Origin: Stutzerimonas stutzeri
GTDB lineage: Bacteria; Pseudomonadota; Gammaproteobacteria; Pseudomonadales; Pseudomonadaceae
Length of the DNA: 64,000 nucleotides
Reading direction: 5' to 3'
Assembly (NCBI RefSeq): GCF_024448715.1
Contig: NZ_JAMOHZ010000007.1
Span: 124,001-188,000 of the forward strand
Under the pieces are notes generated by a model. It was not told the DNA's origin. It saw only the letters and a list, made by a program, of their open reading frames with translations, and searched no databases. Made by a program: the position numbers and the translations under genes. This document shows positions 20,859 to 29,240 of this stretch, piece after piece. Every line of letters begins with the position of its first letter. The stretch's first letter is position 1.

Positions 20859-21944
20859 TTATTTTTGGCTTGGCTCTTCACCGGACGGAAGTGCGATATG
20901 CGCACCACCCTGCCCGACCAGAACCAGCTCACCTTGTTCGTTGGAAATCGCACCAGCGAGAGAACGCCGGTCCGAGCGATGGACGACCGAGAAACTTCGT
21001 CCTTGATCTTTGCTGGTCAGCACTGCCCCGCCGTGCCCTACGATGACCATGGTGCCGTCAGACAGCAGACTGCCACCCGACAGGCCGGAACGTACCGACC
21101 GGTTGCCGTCCTTCAGCTCGATCTGTTGCCAGTTGTCGCCAAAATCGGTCGAGCGAAACAGATGGCCACGCAATCCATAAGCAATTACCAGCCCCGGTTG
21201 CTCGCCACCCAGCACGCCAAAAAGCGAGCCTTCATAGGGTGATTCGACGCGTTCCCATGTCTGCCCCATGTCCGAAGAGCGAAACATGCCCCCCAGCTCA
21301 CCGACGATAAACAGACCGGAACCCTTTATCTCGGCGATGGCGTTGAGGTGGTAACCGTCTTCATTATCGAGACGATCAACGATGCTCTCCCAGTTTCGGC
21401 CGCCATCGGTGGTTTCCAGCAAAACCCCGTAAGCCCCGACGGCAATACCGTGCTGCGGACTCTCGAACCAGACGTCGAGCAACGGTACCTCGCCTTCGCG
21501 ATCCTCGTACTGGCGAACCCAAGTCTCGCCAGCATCTGAAGTAGCCAGGATCAGCGCATCGTGACCGACCGCCCAACCATGCTTGTCGTCGGCAAAATAG
21601 ATCGCAGTAAGCAGCTGGCGGGTCGGAACCTTGGCTTGCGTCCAAGTTGCGCCGCCGTCATCGGAAAAGAGGATATGCCCACGATCCCCCGCCGCGACCA
21701 GACGCTTACCGGCCTGGGCGATATCGAGCAGAAGCGTGGATGCGGCTTTCTGCGATTCGATCGCATAGCGGGTGCCTGGCCCAGCTGCGCTTTGTGCGTG
21801 AGCCGGAGCGGTGACAAAAAACAGAATGGTGAGAACACTGCAGAGCGAGAGCGTTCTTGCCAGCGGCGAATGACTGCGGAAGATCGGCTTGCGGAGCGTT
21901 TTCGCACGGCCGATCTGGGTGCGCCACATGACGGGCTCACTCAT
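20859..21944 (-). CDS. YCF48/BNR-repeat beta-propeller protein, secreted
   Basis: A 361-residue protein with a long signal peptide (hydrophobic core around residues 32-48, cleavage probably after AHAQ). The rest is built of Asp-box blades: SDDGGATWTQ, TSDAGETW, TTDGGRNW, RSSDMGQTW, RSTDFGDNW and TSKDQGRSF, which predict a six- or seven-bladed propeller like the photosystem-II assembly factor YCF48. There is no photosystem here; in pseudomonads such proteins accompany MMPL exporters, so it may be a periplasmic accessory of the exporter gene that follows 18 bases later. A GGGGG ribosome site precedes the ATG. Confidence 0.8.
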   Translation of the reverse strand: MSEPVMWRTQIGRAKTLRKPIFRSHSPLARTLSLCSVLTILFFVTAPAHAQSAAGPGTRYAIESQKAASTLLLDIAQAGKRLVAAGDRGHILFSDDGGATWTQAKVPTRQLLTAIYFADDKHGWAVGHDALILATSDAGETWVRQYEDREGEVPLLDVWFESPQHGIAVGAYGVLLETTDGGRNWESIVDRLDNEDGYHLNAIAEIKGSGLFIVGELGGMFRSSDMGQTWERVESPYEGSLFGVLGGEQPGLVIAYGLRGHLFRSTDFGDNWQQIELKDGNRSVRSGLSGGSLLSDGTMVIVGHGGAVLTSKDQGRSFSVVHRSDRRSLAGAISNEQGELVLVGQGGAHIALPSGEEPSQK

Positions 21945-22165
21945 ACATACCCCCTTTATTTTTATTAGGTAAGGCCTGTGTATGACTACCAGGCCAGGCC
22001 ATGCTATCGGGCTTTCGAAAGCGGCGGCAATTGCCCGGACGTTATGTTTTGTTAAACCGCGATGAGTGATGTTGCGTAATTAGCTGGCCTGATGGCACGC
22101 GGGCTTCAGAGCTACTCGTTTCGCTGCGCGGAGCGGCGAAGGATGTGGCGTTTTTGCCGTATCGA

Positions 22166-22196
22166 AAACAAAATTCCCGCACCGGAGCGCGGGAAT
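22166..22196 (-). terminator. Terminator of pepN
   Basis: ATTCCCGC and GCGGGAAT pair around an eight-base loop. On the minus strand the stem is followed by TTTTGTTTT, about 40 bases after the pepN stop. The remaining gap up to the YCF48-like gene at 21944 shows nothing else. Confidence 0.8.
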
Positions 22197-22237
22197 CGTC
22201 GATGCCAACCGGCCATCCGGGTGACGGTTTGAAACCG

Positions 22238-24895
22238 TCAGGCCAGGCTCTTGCTGACCACCTCGTAGACGTCGCTGGACAGCTCGCCCGAGGCCAGAAT
22301 CCGCTCTAGTTCGGTCCTCATCAACCCTTGGCGGCTCGCGTCGTACTTGCGCCAGCGAGTCAGCGGCGCCAGCAGGCGCGAGGCGATCTGGGGGTTGAGT
22401 GTGTTCAGCACGATGACCTGATCGGCCAGGAAGTGGTAGCCGGCGCCATCGGCCCGATGGAAGTTGACCAGGTTCTGATTGGCGAAGGCGCCGATCAACG
22501 CACGGACCTTGTTCGGGTTCTTCAGCGTGAACGCCGGATGCTGCATCAGGTGCTGAACACGTTCCAGGCCACCCGGCTGGGTGTTGCCCGCCTGCACGCT
22601 GAACCACTGATCCATCACCAGCGGGTTGTCCTTGAAGTTTTCGGCAAAGGCTTCGAGCGCCTTGTCACGCTCGGCTGCGAAGCCTGAGTTGACTAGCACG
22701 GCCAGCGCAGTCAGGCGCTCGGTCATGTTGTCGGCCTGCTCGAACTGCTCGACGCAGGCGGCAACCACTTCGGGCTTGCCGCTGAGCATCAGATACGACA
22801 AGGCGATGTTCTGTAGAGCACGACGGGCGAAGTGGCTGGCTTCGGCAATATAAGGCGTCTGCCGGGACAGCTCGCGGTTGGCCTGGTAGCGCTTCCAGAA
22901 CAGATCGAACAACGCTGTGGCGATACCCTGGCGAGCAAAGTCGCGCGCCGCGTGAATGGCGTCGACATCCGCCACTTCGCTGATTTCGGTGAGGTAGGCC
23001 TCACTCGGCAGCGAGAGCATTTCGGCGACCATCGCCGGATCGAGACTCTCGTCCTCCAGCAGGCTGCGCAGCGCCGCGACCAGGCGCTGATCCAGCTGCA
23101 GCGCTTCGCCACGCTGATGTTGCCCGATCATCTCCTGCAGCACCTGAACCGACAGCTGCTGACCGGCCTCCCAGCGGTTGAAACCGTCGGAGTCGTGCTG
23201 CATCAAAAACATCAGCTGATCGCGGCTATACGGAAACTCAAGCTTTACCGGTGCCGAGAAACCGCGCAGCAACGAGGGCAACGGTTGCTTGGGAACGTCG
23301 ATGAAGGTGAAAGTCTGCTCGGCCTGATCGACTGCCAGCACGCGAGTGGTGCCGACGGCGGTGTCTTCGCCTTGCAGGCGCAGAGCGATCTCGTTGCCCT
23401 GGCCATCCAGCAGGCCCAGCGAAACCGGAATCACGAACGGCTGTTTTTCGCTTTGCCCCGGCGTCGGCGGGCAGCTCTGGCGGAACGTCAGGCTGTAGGT
23501 CTTGGTCGCTGCATCGTATTGCTCACTAACGGCGAGGCGCGGCGTACCGGCCTGGCTGTACCAGCGCTTGAACTGGGTCAGGTCAGCGCCGTTGGCGTCT
23601 TCCATGGCTTTGACGAAGTCATCGACGGTCACGGCCTGGCCGTCATGCCGTTCGAAGTAGAGGTCGCTGCCCTTGCGGAAGCCCTCCTCGCCCAGCAGCG
23701 TCTGGATCATGCGCACCACTTCAGCGCCCTTCTCGTACACGGTCAATGTGTAGAAGTTGGAGATCTCAATGAAGGATTCCGGGCGCACCGAGTGCGCCAT
23801 GGGGCCGGCGTCTTCGGCGAACTGGTGAGTGCGCAGGTAGGACACGTCCTCGACGCGCTTGACGGTCGGCGAGTTCATATCGGCGCTGAACTGCGAATCG
23901 CGGAAGACGGTGAAGCCCTCCTTGAGCGACAGCTGGAACCAGTCGCGGCAGGTCACGCGGTTGCCGGACCAGTTATGGAAGTATTCGTGGGCGACGATCG
24001 CTTCGACACGTTGGTGGGCGGCATCGGTGGCGGTTTCCGCACGCGCCAGCACGGCGCTGGAGTTGAAAATATTGAGGCCCTTGTTTTCCATGGCACCCAT
24101 GTTGAAGTCGTTGACCGCGACGATCATGAAGATGTCCAGATCGTACTCGCGACCGTAGGCCTCTTCGTCCCACTTCATCGATTTCTTCAGGCTGTCCATG
24201 GCGTGCTGGCATTTGTCGATGTTCTCCGGCTCGACGTAGATGCGCAGCGCCACGTCACGGCCGCTCATGGTGGTGAAGCTGTCCTCGACGCACCAAAGGT
24301 CACCAGCCACCAACGCGAACAGATAGGCCGGCTTCTTGAATGGATCTTCCCAGGTCGCCCAATGACGACCATCTTCCTCGTCACCGCTGGCAAGCGGGTT
24401 ACCGTTGGACAGCAGGATCGGATAGGCCTGTTTCTCGGCGCTGACGGTGGTGGTGAACTTGCTCATCACGTCTGGGCGGTCGAGGTAATAGGTGATCTTG
24501 CGGAAGCCCTCGGCCTCGCACTGGGTGCAGAACATGCTGCCGGATTTGTAGAGGCCTTCCAGCGCGGTGTTGCTTTCCGGGTGAATTACGACGGTGCTGT
24601 CGAGAGTGAAGGCGGCGCTATCGGGCTGCAGGGTCAGGCTTTCCTCGGCGATCTCGTAATCACCGAGGCCCAACTGGCGATCGTTCAGCGACAGGGACAT
24701 CAGCTCGAGATCCTGGCCGTGCAGCTGCAGCGGCGGCAAGCCGGCACCCGCCTCAGGATTGCGCCGCATCACCAGTTGCGCATGCACCAGGGTGCGGTCT
24801 TCGTACAGTTCGAAGGTCAGGTGTGTTTCATCGATCAGGTACTCGGGCGCCTGATAATCCTTGAGATGAATGACTTTCGGTTGTTCGGTGCGCAT
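22238..24895 (-). CDS. pepN: Aminopeptidase N (M1 family)
   Basis: An 885-residue cytoplasmic zinc metallo-aminopeptidase that removes N-terminal residues from peptides. The substrate-anchoring GAMEN motif is at 267-271, and the zinc site HEYFH at 303-307 with the third ligand glutamate in LKEGF (E326). These positions are within a few residues of E. coli PepN. The C-terminal helical domain is complete. It is monocistronic, followed by its own terminator. Confidence 0.97.
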   Translation of the reverse strand: MRTEQPKVIHLKDYQAPEYLIDETHLTFELYEDRTLVHAQLVMRRNPEAGAGLPPLQLHGQDLELMSLSLNDRQLGLGDYEIAEESLTLQPDSAAFTLDSTVVIHPESNTALEGLYKSGSMFCTQCEAEGFRKITYYLDRPDVMSKFTTTVSAEKQAYPILLSNGNPLASGDEEDGRHWATWEDPFKKPAYLFALVAGDLWCVEDSFTTMSGRDVALRIYVEPENIDKCQHAMDSLKKSMKWDEEAYGREYDLDIFMIVAVNDFNMGAMENKGLNIFNSSAVLARAETATDAAHQRVEAIVAHEYFHNWSGNRVTCRDWFQLSLKEGFTVFRDSQFSADMNSPTVKRVEDVSYLRTHQFAEDAGPMAHSVRPESFIEISNFYTLTVYEKGAEVVRMIQTLLGEEGFRKGSDLYFERHDGQAVTVDDFVKAMEDANGADLTQFKRWYSQAGTPRLAVSEQYDAATKTYSLTFRQSCPPTPGQSEKQPFVIPVSLGLLDGQGNEIALRLQGEDTAVGTTRVLAVDQAEQTFTFIDVPKQPLPSLLRGFSAPVKLEFPYSRDQLMFLMQHDSDGFNRWEAGQQLSVQVLQEMIGQHQRGEALQLDQRLVAALRSLLEDESLDPAMVAEMLSLPSEAYLTEISEVADVDAIHAARDFARQGIATALFDLFWKRYQANRELSRQTPYIAEASHFARRALQNIALSYLMLSGKPEVVAACVEQFEQADNMTERLTALAVLVNSGFAAERDKALEAFAENFKDNPLVMDQWFSVQAGNTQPGGLERVQHLMQHPAFTLKNPNKVRALIGAFANQNLVNFHRADGAGYHFLADQVIVLNTLNPQIASRLLAPLTRWRKYDASRQGLMRTELERILASGELSSDVYEVVSKSLA

Positions 24896-24989
24896 CTGGT
24901 AGGCCTCTTCGAGGCAGCTTTAAGCGGCAAGCTCAAGCTGCAAGTGGTTCGGTGGCAGCCGTTGACGTCGGCGTTGAAATTGACTGTCT

Positions 24990-25121
24990 CGTAGGGTGGA
25001 TGTCGCTTTTTACATCCACCAATGTGTTCGTTCGGTGGAGCCTGATTGTTCCTCGTGCCCATTCGATGGCCACCCCGTGGATCGCCACCCGGTGGATCGA
25101 TGAAGCGTGATCCACCCTACG
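24990..25121. repeat. 132-base palindromic repeat with GTAGGGTGGAT ends
   Basis: The element begins CGTAGGGTGGAT (24990-25001) and ends with its exact inverse ATCCACCCTACG (25110-25121). The two arms stay similar for about 30 bases, both reading GTAGGGTGGAT..CGCTT..T..ATCCACC, so each arm also folds on itself. It carries no gene. It sits between pepN and the DUF2797 gene. A related, degenerate copy is at 60171-60246. Confidence 0.75.
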
Positions 25122-25131
25122 CACTGTTTAT

Positions 25132-25965
25132 TTATGCCGCGGAGCTGGCCGCGACCTGATAAGCCGTGAATTTGCGAATGTTGATAACGCCTGTATCGAG
25201 GATCAGATATTGACCCTTGATGCCGCGCAGGGTGCCTTCTACGACAGGGGTCTTTTCCAAGTCTAGACTGACGATCTTGGTCGGATAGGCCTCGACGGGG
25301 TAGCGAATCTCCAACACCTCGGCATTTGCAACCGGTTGAATCGCTTGCAGCCCATAACGCTGCTGCAGGCCTCGCAGGCCTTCGGCGCAGGCGTCGAAGA
25401 TCTTCTCGCGCGTTTCGATCAGGTTGATGGGCTCGGCGTCGCCCTTGAGCAGCGCGCGCCAGTTGGTGCGGTCAGCCACCTGGCTGCGCAGCAGATCCTC
25501 GACCATGCCCGACTGCTGGCGGGTAGCGACGCGCATGATCGGCAGCGCCTGGCTGGCACCTTGGTCGAGCCAGCGCGTCGGCAATTGCGTGGCGCGGGTG
25601 ATGCCCACCTTGATGCCCGACGAGTTGGCCAGATAGACCACGTGGTCGGTCATGCAAAAATCCATGCCCCACTGCGGATCGCGGCAGGTACCGAAATCGT
25701 GGTGGCATTTTTCTGGGCTCATGATGCAGACGTCGCACTGCGGCAGTTTCTTGAAGCAGGGATAACAATAGCCCTGGCTGAAACTCTTATTGGTTTTGCG
25801 CCCGCAGTGAGTGCAATTGATGGCGCCGAGGTACTCCAATCGCAGAGTCTTGCCGATCAGCGGATTGACCGGCACCAGGTCGTCATTCAGGCGGAAGGAA
25901 TATTGCGCCAGCGCGCCCAACTGAACCGACATCTTGCTCAGAGCGCCGCGTCCCAGCTCCAACAT
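25132..25965 (-). CDS. DUF2797 family protein, Cys-rich and GIY-YIG-like
   Basis: A 277-residue protein of unknown function, conserved in pseudomonads. A cysteine-rich region lies near residues 50-90 (CTHCGRK, CYPCFKK, CDVC, then further Cys/His), suggesting one or more zinc sites. Next comes VVYLANSSGIKVGITR, which resembles the core of GIY-YIG nucleases (tyrosine, then K-x-G-x-T and a downstream Arg and Glu in TRW and VEDLL). That link is my inference. The ATG at 25965 overlaps the stop of the DUF1315 gene as TGATG, so the two are translationally coupled. Confidence 0.75.
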   Translation of the reverse strand: MLELGRGALSKMSVQLGALAQYSFRLNDDLVPVNPLIGKTLRLEYLGAINCTHCGRKTNKSFSQGYCYPCFKKLPQCDVCIMSPEKCHHDFGTCRDPQWGMDFCMTDHVVYLANSSGIKVGITRATQLPTRWLDQGASQALPIMRVATRQQSGMVEDLLRSQVADRTNWRALLKGDAEPINLIETREKIFDACAEGLRGLQQRYGLQAIQPVANAEVLEIRYPVEAYPTKIVSLDLEKTPVVEGTLRGIKGQYLILDTGVINIRKFTAYQVAASSAA

Positions 25966-26240
25966 CAGTGACGGGTTCCTGAGACAGGTGCGAACAGGCT
26001 GGTATCGATCGGCGCCTTGTTCTTGCTCTTGGAAGCGCATTCCTGGCCACCCATGTAGCCGGTACGTTCTTCTTCAGGCAAGTTCTGAATTTCCCAGGCG
26101 ATCATCGCACCGAGGCAGGTTTCCTTCTGCTCGGGGGTCAGTTTGCGCCCGTCGCTCCACTTGCCCAGTTCGACGGCGGTTTTCAGGTTTTCATAGATTT
26201 CGGGGGTGATGTTTTCGATGGCTTCGATAAAGGACGACAT
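25965..26240 (-). CDS. DUF1315 (YeaC-like) small protein
   Basis: A 91-residue soluble protein: MSSFIEAIENITPEIYENLK, a basic segment (KWSDGRKLTPEQKE), CLGAMIAWE and a C-terminal GYMGGQEC. It belongs to the widespread but uncharacterised YeaC/DUF1315 family. I chose the start at 26240 (GGGAGCC upstream); an earlier in-frame ATG at 26261 adds seven residues. Its stop overlaps the start of the DUF2797 gene. Confidence 0.8.
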   Translation of the reverse strand: MSSFIEAIENITPEIYENLKTAVELGKWSDGRKLTPEQKETCLGAMIAWEIQNLPEEERTGYMGGQECASKSKNKAPIDTSLFAPVSGTRH

Positions 26241-26318
26241 GGCCGGCTCCCGGGGAAACAAGCGCGCATTCTACCGAGCGGCGTCGCTTTAGGGAAAACT
26301 CGATCAGCTTCAGCTGCG

Positions 26319-27185
26319 CTAGGTCGCGGCCCTGCGGCGCGCCAGCAGCCCGCCAATAACGCCAGTTAGACAGCCGGCAATCAACCCACCGACATGGGCC
26401 GCATTGGCGATCGCCAATGCGCCGAAACTCACCACCTCGATCAAGCCCGTCAGGCAGATCACCAGCCAGATCAGCATTAACACCACCACGCCGGGCGGCA
26501 GGCGATAGGCTTCGTCCGGCGACAGTTTCTGGAACAGCCAGCAGTGGCCGAGCAGCCCGTACAAGACGCCCGACAACCCACCGAAGATACCCGGCCCGCC
26601 AAACAGATATTGCGACAGGTTGGACACGACACCGAACAGCAGCGTGAATCCGAGCAGCATCAGCGCACCCTGACGGCATTCAATGCGTCGTCCGAGTTCC
26701 CAGTACCACATGGAGTTCATCGCCAGGTGCAGGAAACCGAAGTGCACGAAAATCGGCGTCACCAACCGCCACCACTCTCCCGCGTCAAGAGTCTGTCCGA
26801 GGGTAGCGAAATAGGCATATTCGCCGTCGATGCGGAAATCGGTAAAGCTGAACCAACGGATGGTCTCGAAATTCTCGCCAAGCATGGTGATGGCGGCTGC
26901 GATCATCGTCAGCAGTAGCACCGCAGCGGTGAGCGGGCTTCGACGCAAGCTCGCCACGAAACCGTCGCCGCGGCGCGGCGGCTGCTCGGCAACCACAGCG
27001 CCGTCACCTTGAGGGTAGCGTTGATAAAGCTCTTGGACCTGCTCGACAGTTTCCGCAGGCACCCGCAAGACCTGCTCGCCCGACTCCTCGGACACCCGGC
27101 AAGGCACCCGCAGGCGTCGCAGCAAAGCAATGAAACCACTCAGATCTTCTGACAACGGCAGGCGCAACGCCTCGACAACAGCCAT
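26319..27185 (-). CDS. Rhomboid family intramembrane serine protease
   Basis: A 288-residue GlpG-like protease that cleaves transmembrane substrates within the inner membrane. A cytoplasmic domain of ~75 residues precedes six or seven helices. The catalytic serine is S205 in GGLSGVLYG and the histidine is H264 in NAAHVGGL. HFGFLHLAMNSMWYWELG matches the first conserved rhomboid loop and helix, with the oxyanion-hole residues. The start codon directly abuts the stop of the phosphoesterase gene (TAGATG) with GGAG six bases ahead of the ATG, suggesting coupled translation. Confidence 0.93.
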   Translation of the reverse strand: MAVVEALRLPLSEDLSGFIALLRRLRVPCRVSEESGEQVLRVPAETVEQVQELYQRYPQGDGAVVAEQPPRRGDGFVASLRRSPLTAAVLLLTMIAAAITMLGENFETIRWFSFTDFRIDGEYAYFATLGQTLDAGEWWRLVTPIFVHFGFLHLAMNSMWYWELGRRIECRQGALMLLGFTLLFGVVSNLSQYLFGGPGIFGGLSGVLYGLLGHCWLFQKLSPDEAYRLPPGVVVLMLIWLVICLTGLIEVVSFGALAIANAAHVGGLIAGCLTGVIGGLLARRRAAT

Positions 27186-28142
27186 CTATCGCTCCACGTT
27201 CACCCAGACGAACTTCGCCGGGTCGAGTCTTGTTTCCTGATCGAGCCGGTAGGCGACGAGTTTGCCGTACTTGACTGCGCTGTAGTCCAGGCAGGCCAGA
27301 TTTGGTCGGATGGGCGCAGGCGTGCCGCTGCGCCAGTAGTGCCCGACGAACAGCAGCGGGTTATCGGGACCGTAGAGAAACAAGCGGCTCTTCTGAGTTT
27401 CACTGAGTGGCAGGCGGGCCGCTCTTTCCGGCAGGCCGTCAGGCTGGAACACGATATCGCCGTAGGTCCTGGGATTCTCTTCCCAGAACTTGGTACGAAA
27501 GACGCTGCGAGTGAATCCCTCGGCGCTGGTCAGCGTAAGGCCTTCCGGCAAAGGCATGTCGGTGCCTCGTAGCAGGCGGTCCAATGCCTTTGCAGCAAAC
27601 CCGTCGCTGAAAGCGGCATCACGCAAGAACTCAGGGTCAACACACCCGTGGCTTAAACGCTGGCGCAGCTGATCGATGACAGCGTTGTCCCAGCAGGCGT
27701 GAACCACGCGGAAGCGCTCGCTCTGAAGAAACAACGGCAGCTCCATGAACCACTCGCGGAACGCTTGCCATTCGTCCGAATAGCGCTCGAACTGCTCGAA
27801 CGTCTGCTGCAGCAACATCTCATAGCGCGGCGTGTGTTCGCGAACGAAGGCCTTGCCGCTTTCCGGTGGTGCCGGGGTATACCAGCCCAGTGCGTTGAAC
27901 TCGTGGTTGCCCATGATGCAATAGGCCTGCTCCGCCTCGACCATTGCATGCACCAGATGCAACGCCTCACGGATGCGTGGCCCGCGGTCGATAATGTCGC
28001 CGAGGAAAATCACCTGTCGCCGCGGATGCCGCCACACATCGCCATGCTGGCGATAGCCGAGCTGATCAAGCAGGCGCATCAGGGTATGGGCGCAACCATG
28101 CACGTCCCCAATGAGGTCGTAGCTGCGCTCCGGATCGACCAT
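27186..28142 (-). CDS. Calcineurin-like metallophosphoesterase
   Basis: A 318-residue cytoplasmic phosphoesterase of the PPP/ApaH type. The metal-binding motifs are all present: IGDVHGC near residue 12, GDIIDRGP and GNHE. The rest lacks similarity I can assign to ApaH itself, so the substrate (protein phosphate or dinucleoside polyphosphate) is open. A GTG one codon upstream (28145) is an alternative start; GGAGGGG precedes both. It follows nadK with almost no gap and leads into the rhomboid gene. Confidence 0.88.
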   Translation of the reverse strand: MVDPERSYDLIGDVHGCAHTLMRLLDQLGYRQHGDVWRHPRRQVIFLGDIIDRGPRIREALHLVHAMVEAEQAYCIMGNHEFNALGWYTPAPPESGKAFVREHTPRYEMLLQQTFEQFERYSDEWQAFREWFMELPLFLQSERFRVVHACWDNAVIDQLRQRLSHGCVDPEFLRDAAFSDGFAAKALDRLLRGTDMPLPEGLTLTSAEGFTRSVFRTKFWEENPRTYGDIVFQPDGLPERAARLPLSETQKSRLFLYGPDNPLLFVGHYWRSGTPAPIRPNLACLDYSAVKYGKLVAYRLDQETRLDPAKFVWVNVER

Positions 28143-28144
28143 CA

Positions 28145-29032
28145 CTATTCCCCTCCACCGAGGCGACTGCCCCAGCCCAGCTTGGTGCGGCAGACCTCGT
28201 AATAGTTGTGATCCAGCGGGTGTATCAGGTGCAGTTTTTGTGGCTTCTTGCGCACCGTGACGGTATCACCGGGCGCACAGGTGAAGTGGTTCTGCCCGTC
28301 GCAGGACACTTGCGGATAGATCTGCATGTTTGGCGAGACGACGATTTTCAGCTCGCTGTTGCCATCCACCACAATCGGTCGGCTGGACAAGGTATGCGGA
28401 TACATCGGCACGATGACGATCGCATCGAGACGTGGATGCATGATCGGCCCTCCGGCTGAAAGCGAGTAAGCAGTAGAACCAGTCGGTGTCGCGATGATCA
28501 GACCATCAGCCTTTTGACTGCAGACGAACTGCCCGTCGATATACAACTCGAACTCGATCATCCGCGTCGACTTGCCGGGGTGCAGTACAACGTCGTTGAG
28601 CGCATCGCCCTCGCCGATGGACTCCTCGAAGCGCCGGACCTGGGCCTCGAGCAGGAAGCGGTTCTCCAGCGTGTACTGCCCACTGAGCACTTCAGCTACT
28701 TTCTCTTCCAGTTCGTCAGGGCGAATATCGGTGAGAAAGCCCAGGCTGCCGCGGTTGATTCCCAGCACCGGAACACGATGCTTGGCCATTGCCCGTGCGG
28801 CACCGAGCAGGCTGCCATCGCCGCCCACGACGATCACCAGATCGCACGAATCGCCCAATCGCTGCCGCGAAGACGTCTGCATGCCGTGGCCGGGCAACAC
28901 CTCGGCGATGTTTTCTTCGAGAATGACGTGCAGATGACGCTCTACGAGGAATTTCTTCAGCCGGCGAATGGTATCCAGCACCTGGGAGCTGCCCAGGCGA
29001 CCGATGATGCCGATATTGCGGAACTGGTCCAT
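28145..29032 (-). CDS. nadK: NAD kinase
   Basis: This 295-residue enzyme phosphorylates NAD to NADP and is the sole route to NADP(H). The catalytic GGDG is at residues 70-73 (VVGGDGSLLGAAR), and DGLIIATPTGSTAYSLSAGGP is the conserved NAD/ATP-binding segment. The ATG at 29032 gives the normal MDQFRNIGIIGR start with AGGGAGC upstream; longer in-frame sequence is not coding in character. It heads the nadK-phosphoesterase-rhomboid run. Also called ppnK. Confidence 0.97.
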   Translation of the reverse strand: MDQFRNIGIIGRLGSSQVLDTIRRLKKFLVERHLHVILEENIAEVLPGHGMQTSSRQRLGDSCDLVIVVGGDGSLLGAARAMAKHRVPVLGINRGSLGFLTDIRPDELEEKVAEVLSGQYTLENRFLLEAQVRRFEESIGEGDALNDVVLHPGKSTRMIEFELYIDGQFVCSQKADGLIIATPTGSTAYSLSAGGPIMHPRLDAIVIVPMYPHTLSSRPIVVDGNSELKIVVSPNMQIYPQVSCDGQNHFTCAPGDTVTVRKKPQKLHLIHPLDHNYYEVCRTKLGWGSRLGGGE

Positions 29033-29240
29033 TGAAGCTCCCTGATAGACGTGACTGGTAACGGGCGGACTGGAATCGACGGGACGTTGGCCGGCCGGGG
29101 CGTAACAGGCACTAGATTGGTGTCGCGTGGGCAGGCTTGAGTTCAACACCGCGCTTGGTGCGAGTCCCATTGCAGTGCGGCTGCGCGATTATGAGCGAAA
29201 GCCCGAAGTGGCAGCAAACCATCCCGGCTATGCTTGGTGC

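Noticed and set aside
19836-21242. 468-codon open frame antisense to the exporter and YCF48-like genes
   Set aside because: Crosses two well-supported genes and contains no domain.
22832-24994. 720-codon open frame antisense to pepN
   Set aside because: Shadow of the strongly supported pepN gene; low-complexity Val/Arg/Gly-rich translation without motifs.
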